Assembly (NCBI RefSeq): GCF_900155865.1
Contig: NZ_LT707006.1
Location: 1,075,626-1,139,625 of the forward strand
Length of the DNA stretch: 64,000 bases
Direction of reading: 5' to 3'
DNA from: Bacteroides bouchesdurhonensis
Lineage (GTDB): Bacteria > Bacteroidota > Bacteroidia > Bacteroidales > Bacteroidaceae
Shown here: positions 64,000 to 64,000 of the stretch, piece by piece
How positions within the stretch are numbered: the first letter of the stretch is position 1
How the letters are laid out: every line of letters begins with the position of its first letter
Notes under the pieces: generated by a model
The model's input: the letters and a program-made list of their open reading frames with translations, nothing else
The model's database searches: none
What the model was told of the DNA's origin: nothing
Program-made: the position numbers and the translations under genes

Positions 64000-64000
64000 T

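Overview
The window looks like chromosomal DNA from a human-gut Bacteroides close to the B. thetaiotaomicron/ovatus group. The evidence is TANNTTTG-type -7 promoter boxes, type V (FimA/Mfa) fimbrial genes, TonB-dependent receptors, a GH95 alpha-fucosidase, an OMthi-PnuT-thiamine pyrophosphokinase operon under a TPP riboswitch, and a thrA / PGM-like homoserine kinase / thrC set. The species assignment is inference from gene content.

Layout. 1-3.4 kb: the 5' part of a secreted GH99-like glycosidase on the minus strand, divergent from a short GMP synthase paralogue whose glutaminase domain has lost its catalytic residues. 3.5-21.6 kb: an accessory segment bounded on the left by a decayed tRNA-Met-like sequence with its terminator and on the right by an intact tRNA-Met with the same layout in the same orientation. 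It holds an AraC regulator, a complete type V fimbrial operon (DUF3575, DUF3868/TPR, Mfa1-like stalk, Mfa2/FimB anchor, two tip-like lipoproteins), a frameshifted HTH gene, and three insertion sequences. An IS4-type copy splits a small gene, and an ISL3-type (ISAon1-like) copy sits inside a decayed IS110 fragment. 21.6-31.6 kb: housekeeping genes on the plus strand (START-like protein, LptF/G permease, RibBA, aminotransferase, MetA, U32/RlhA-type protein, zinc-ribbon membrane protein, GNAT), with a small ferredoxin on the minus strand. 31.9-39.4 kb: a TlpA-like thioredoxin and an RND efflux operon, with a divergent AraC regulator. 41-48 kb: a TonB receptor with a LuxR-type regulator, a lipoprotein, an FAD oxidoreductase carrying a low-complexity insert, and radA. 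48.2-54 kb: a decayed L-asparaginase remnant, then the threonine operon headed by a Thr/Met/Cys-rich leader peptide. 54.3-62 kb: GH95 fucosidase, a Tat-type TIM-barrel protein and the TPP-controlled thiamine uptake operon. 62-64 kb: an MscS channel and two unrecognised ORFs.

Most notable unexplained structure: two tandem arrays of 22-bp period built on short palindromes, at 40539-40670 and 54168-54255, each lying between the 3' ends of convergent genes. Other points worth checking are the threonine-operon leader, the glutaminase-dead GuaA paralogue, the tRNA relic that suggests an 18-kb island, the IS4 copy whose removal restores a reading frame exactly, and the hidden asparaginase remnant. 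No CRISPR array, phage, integrase or toxin-antitoxin pair was recognised.
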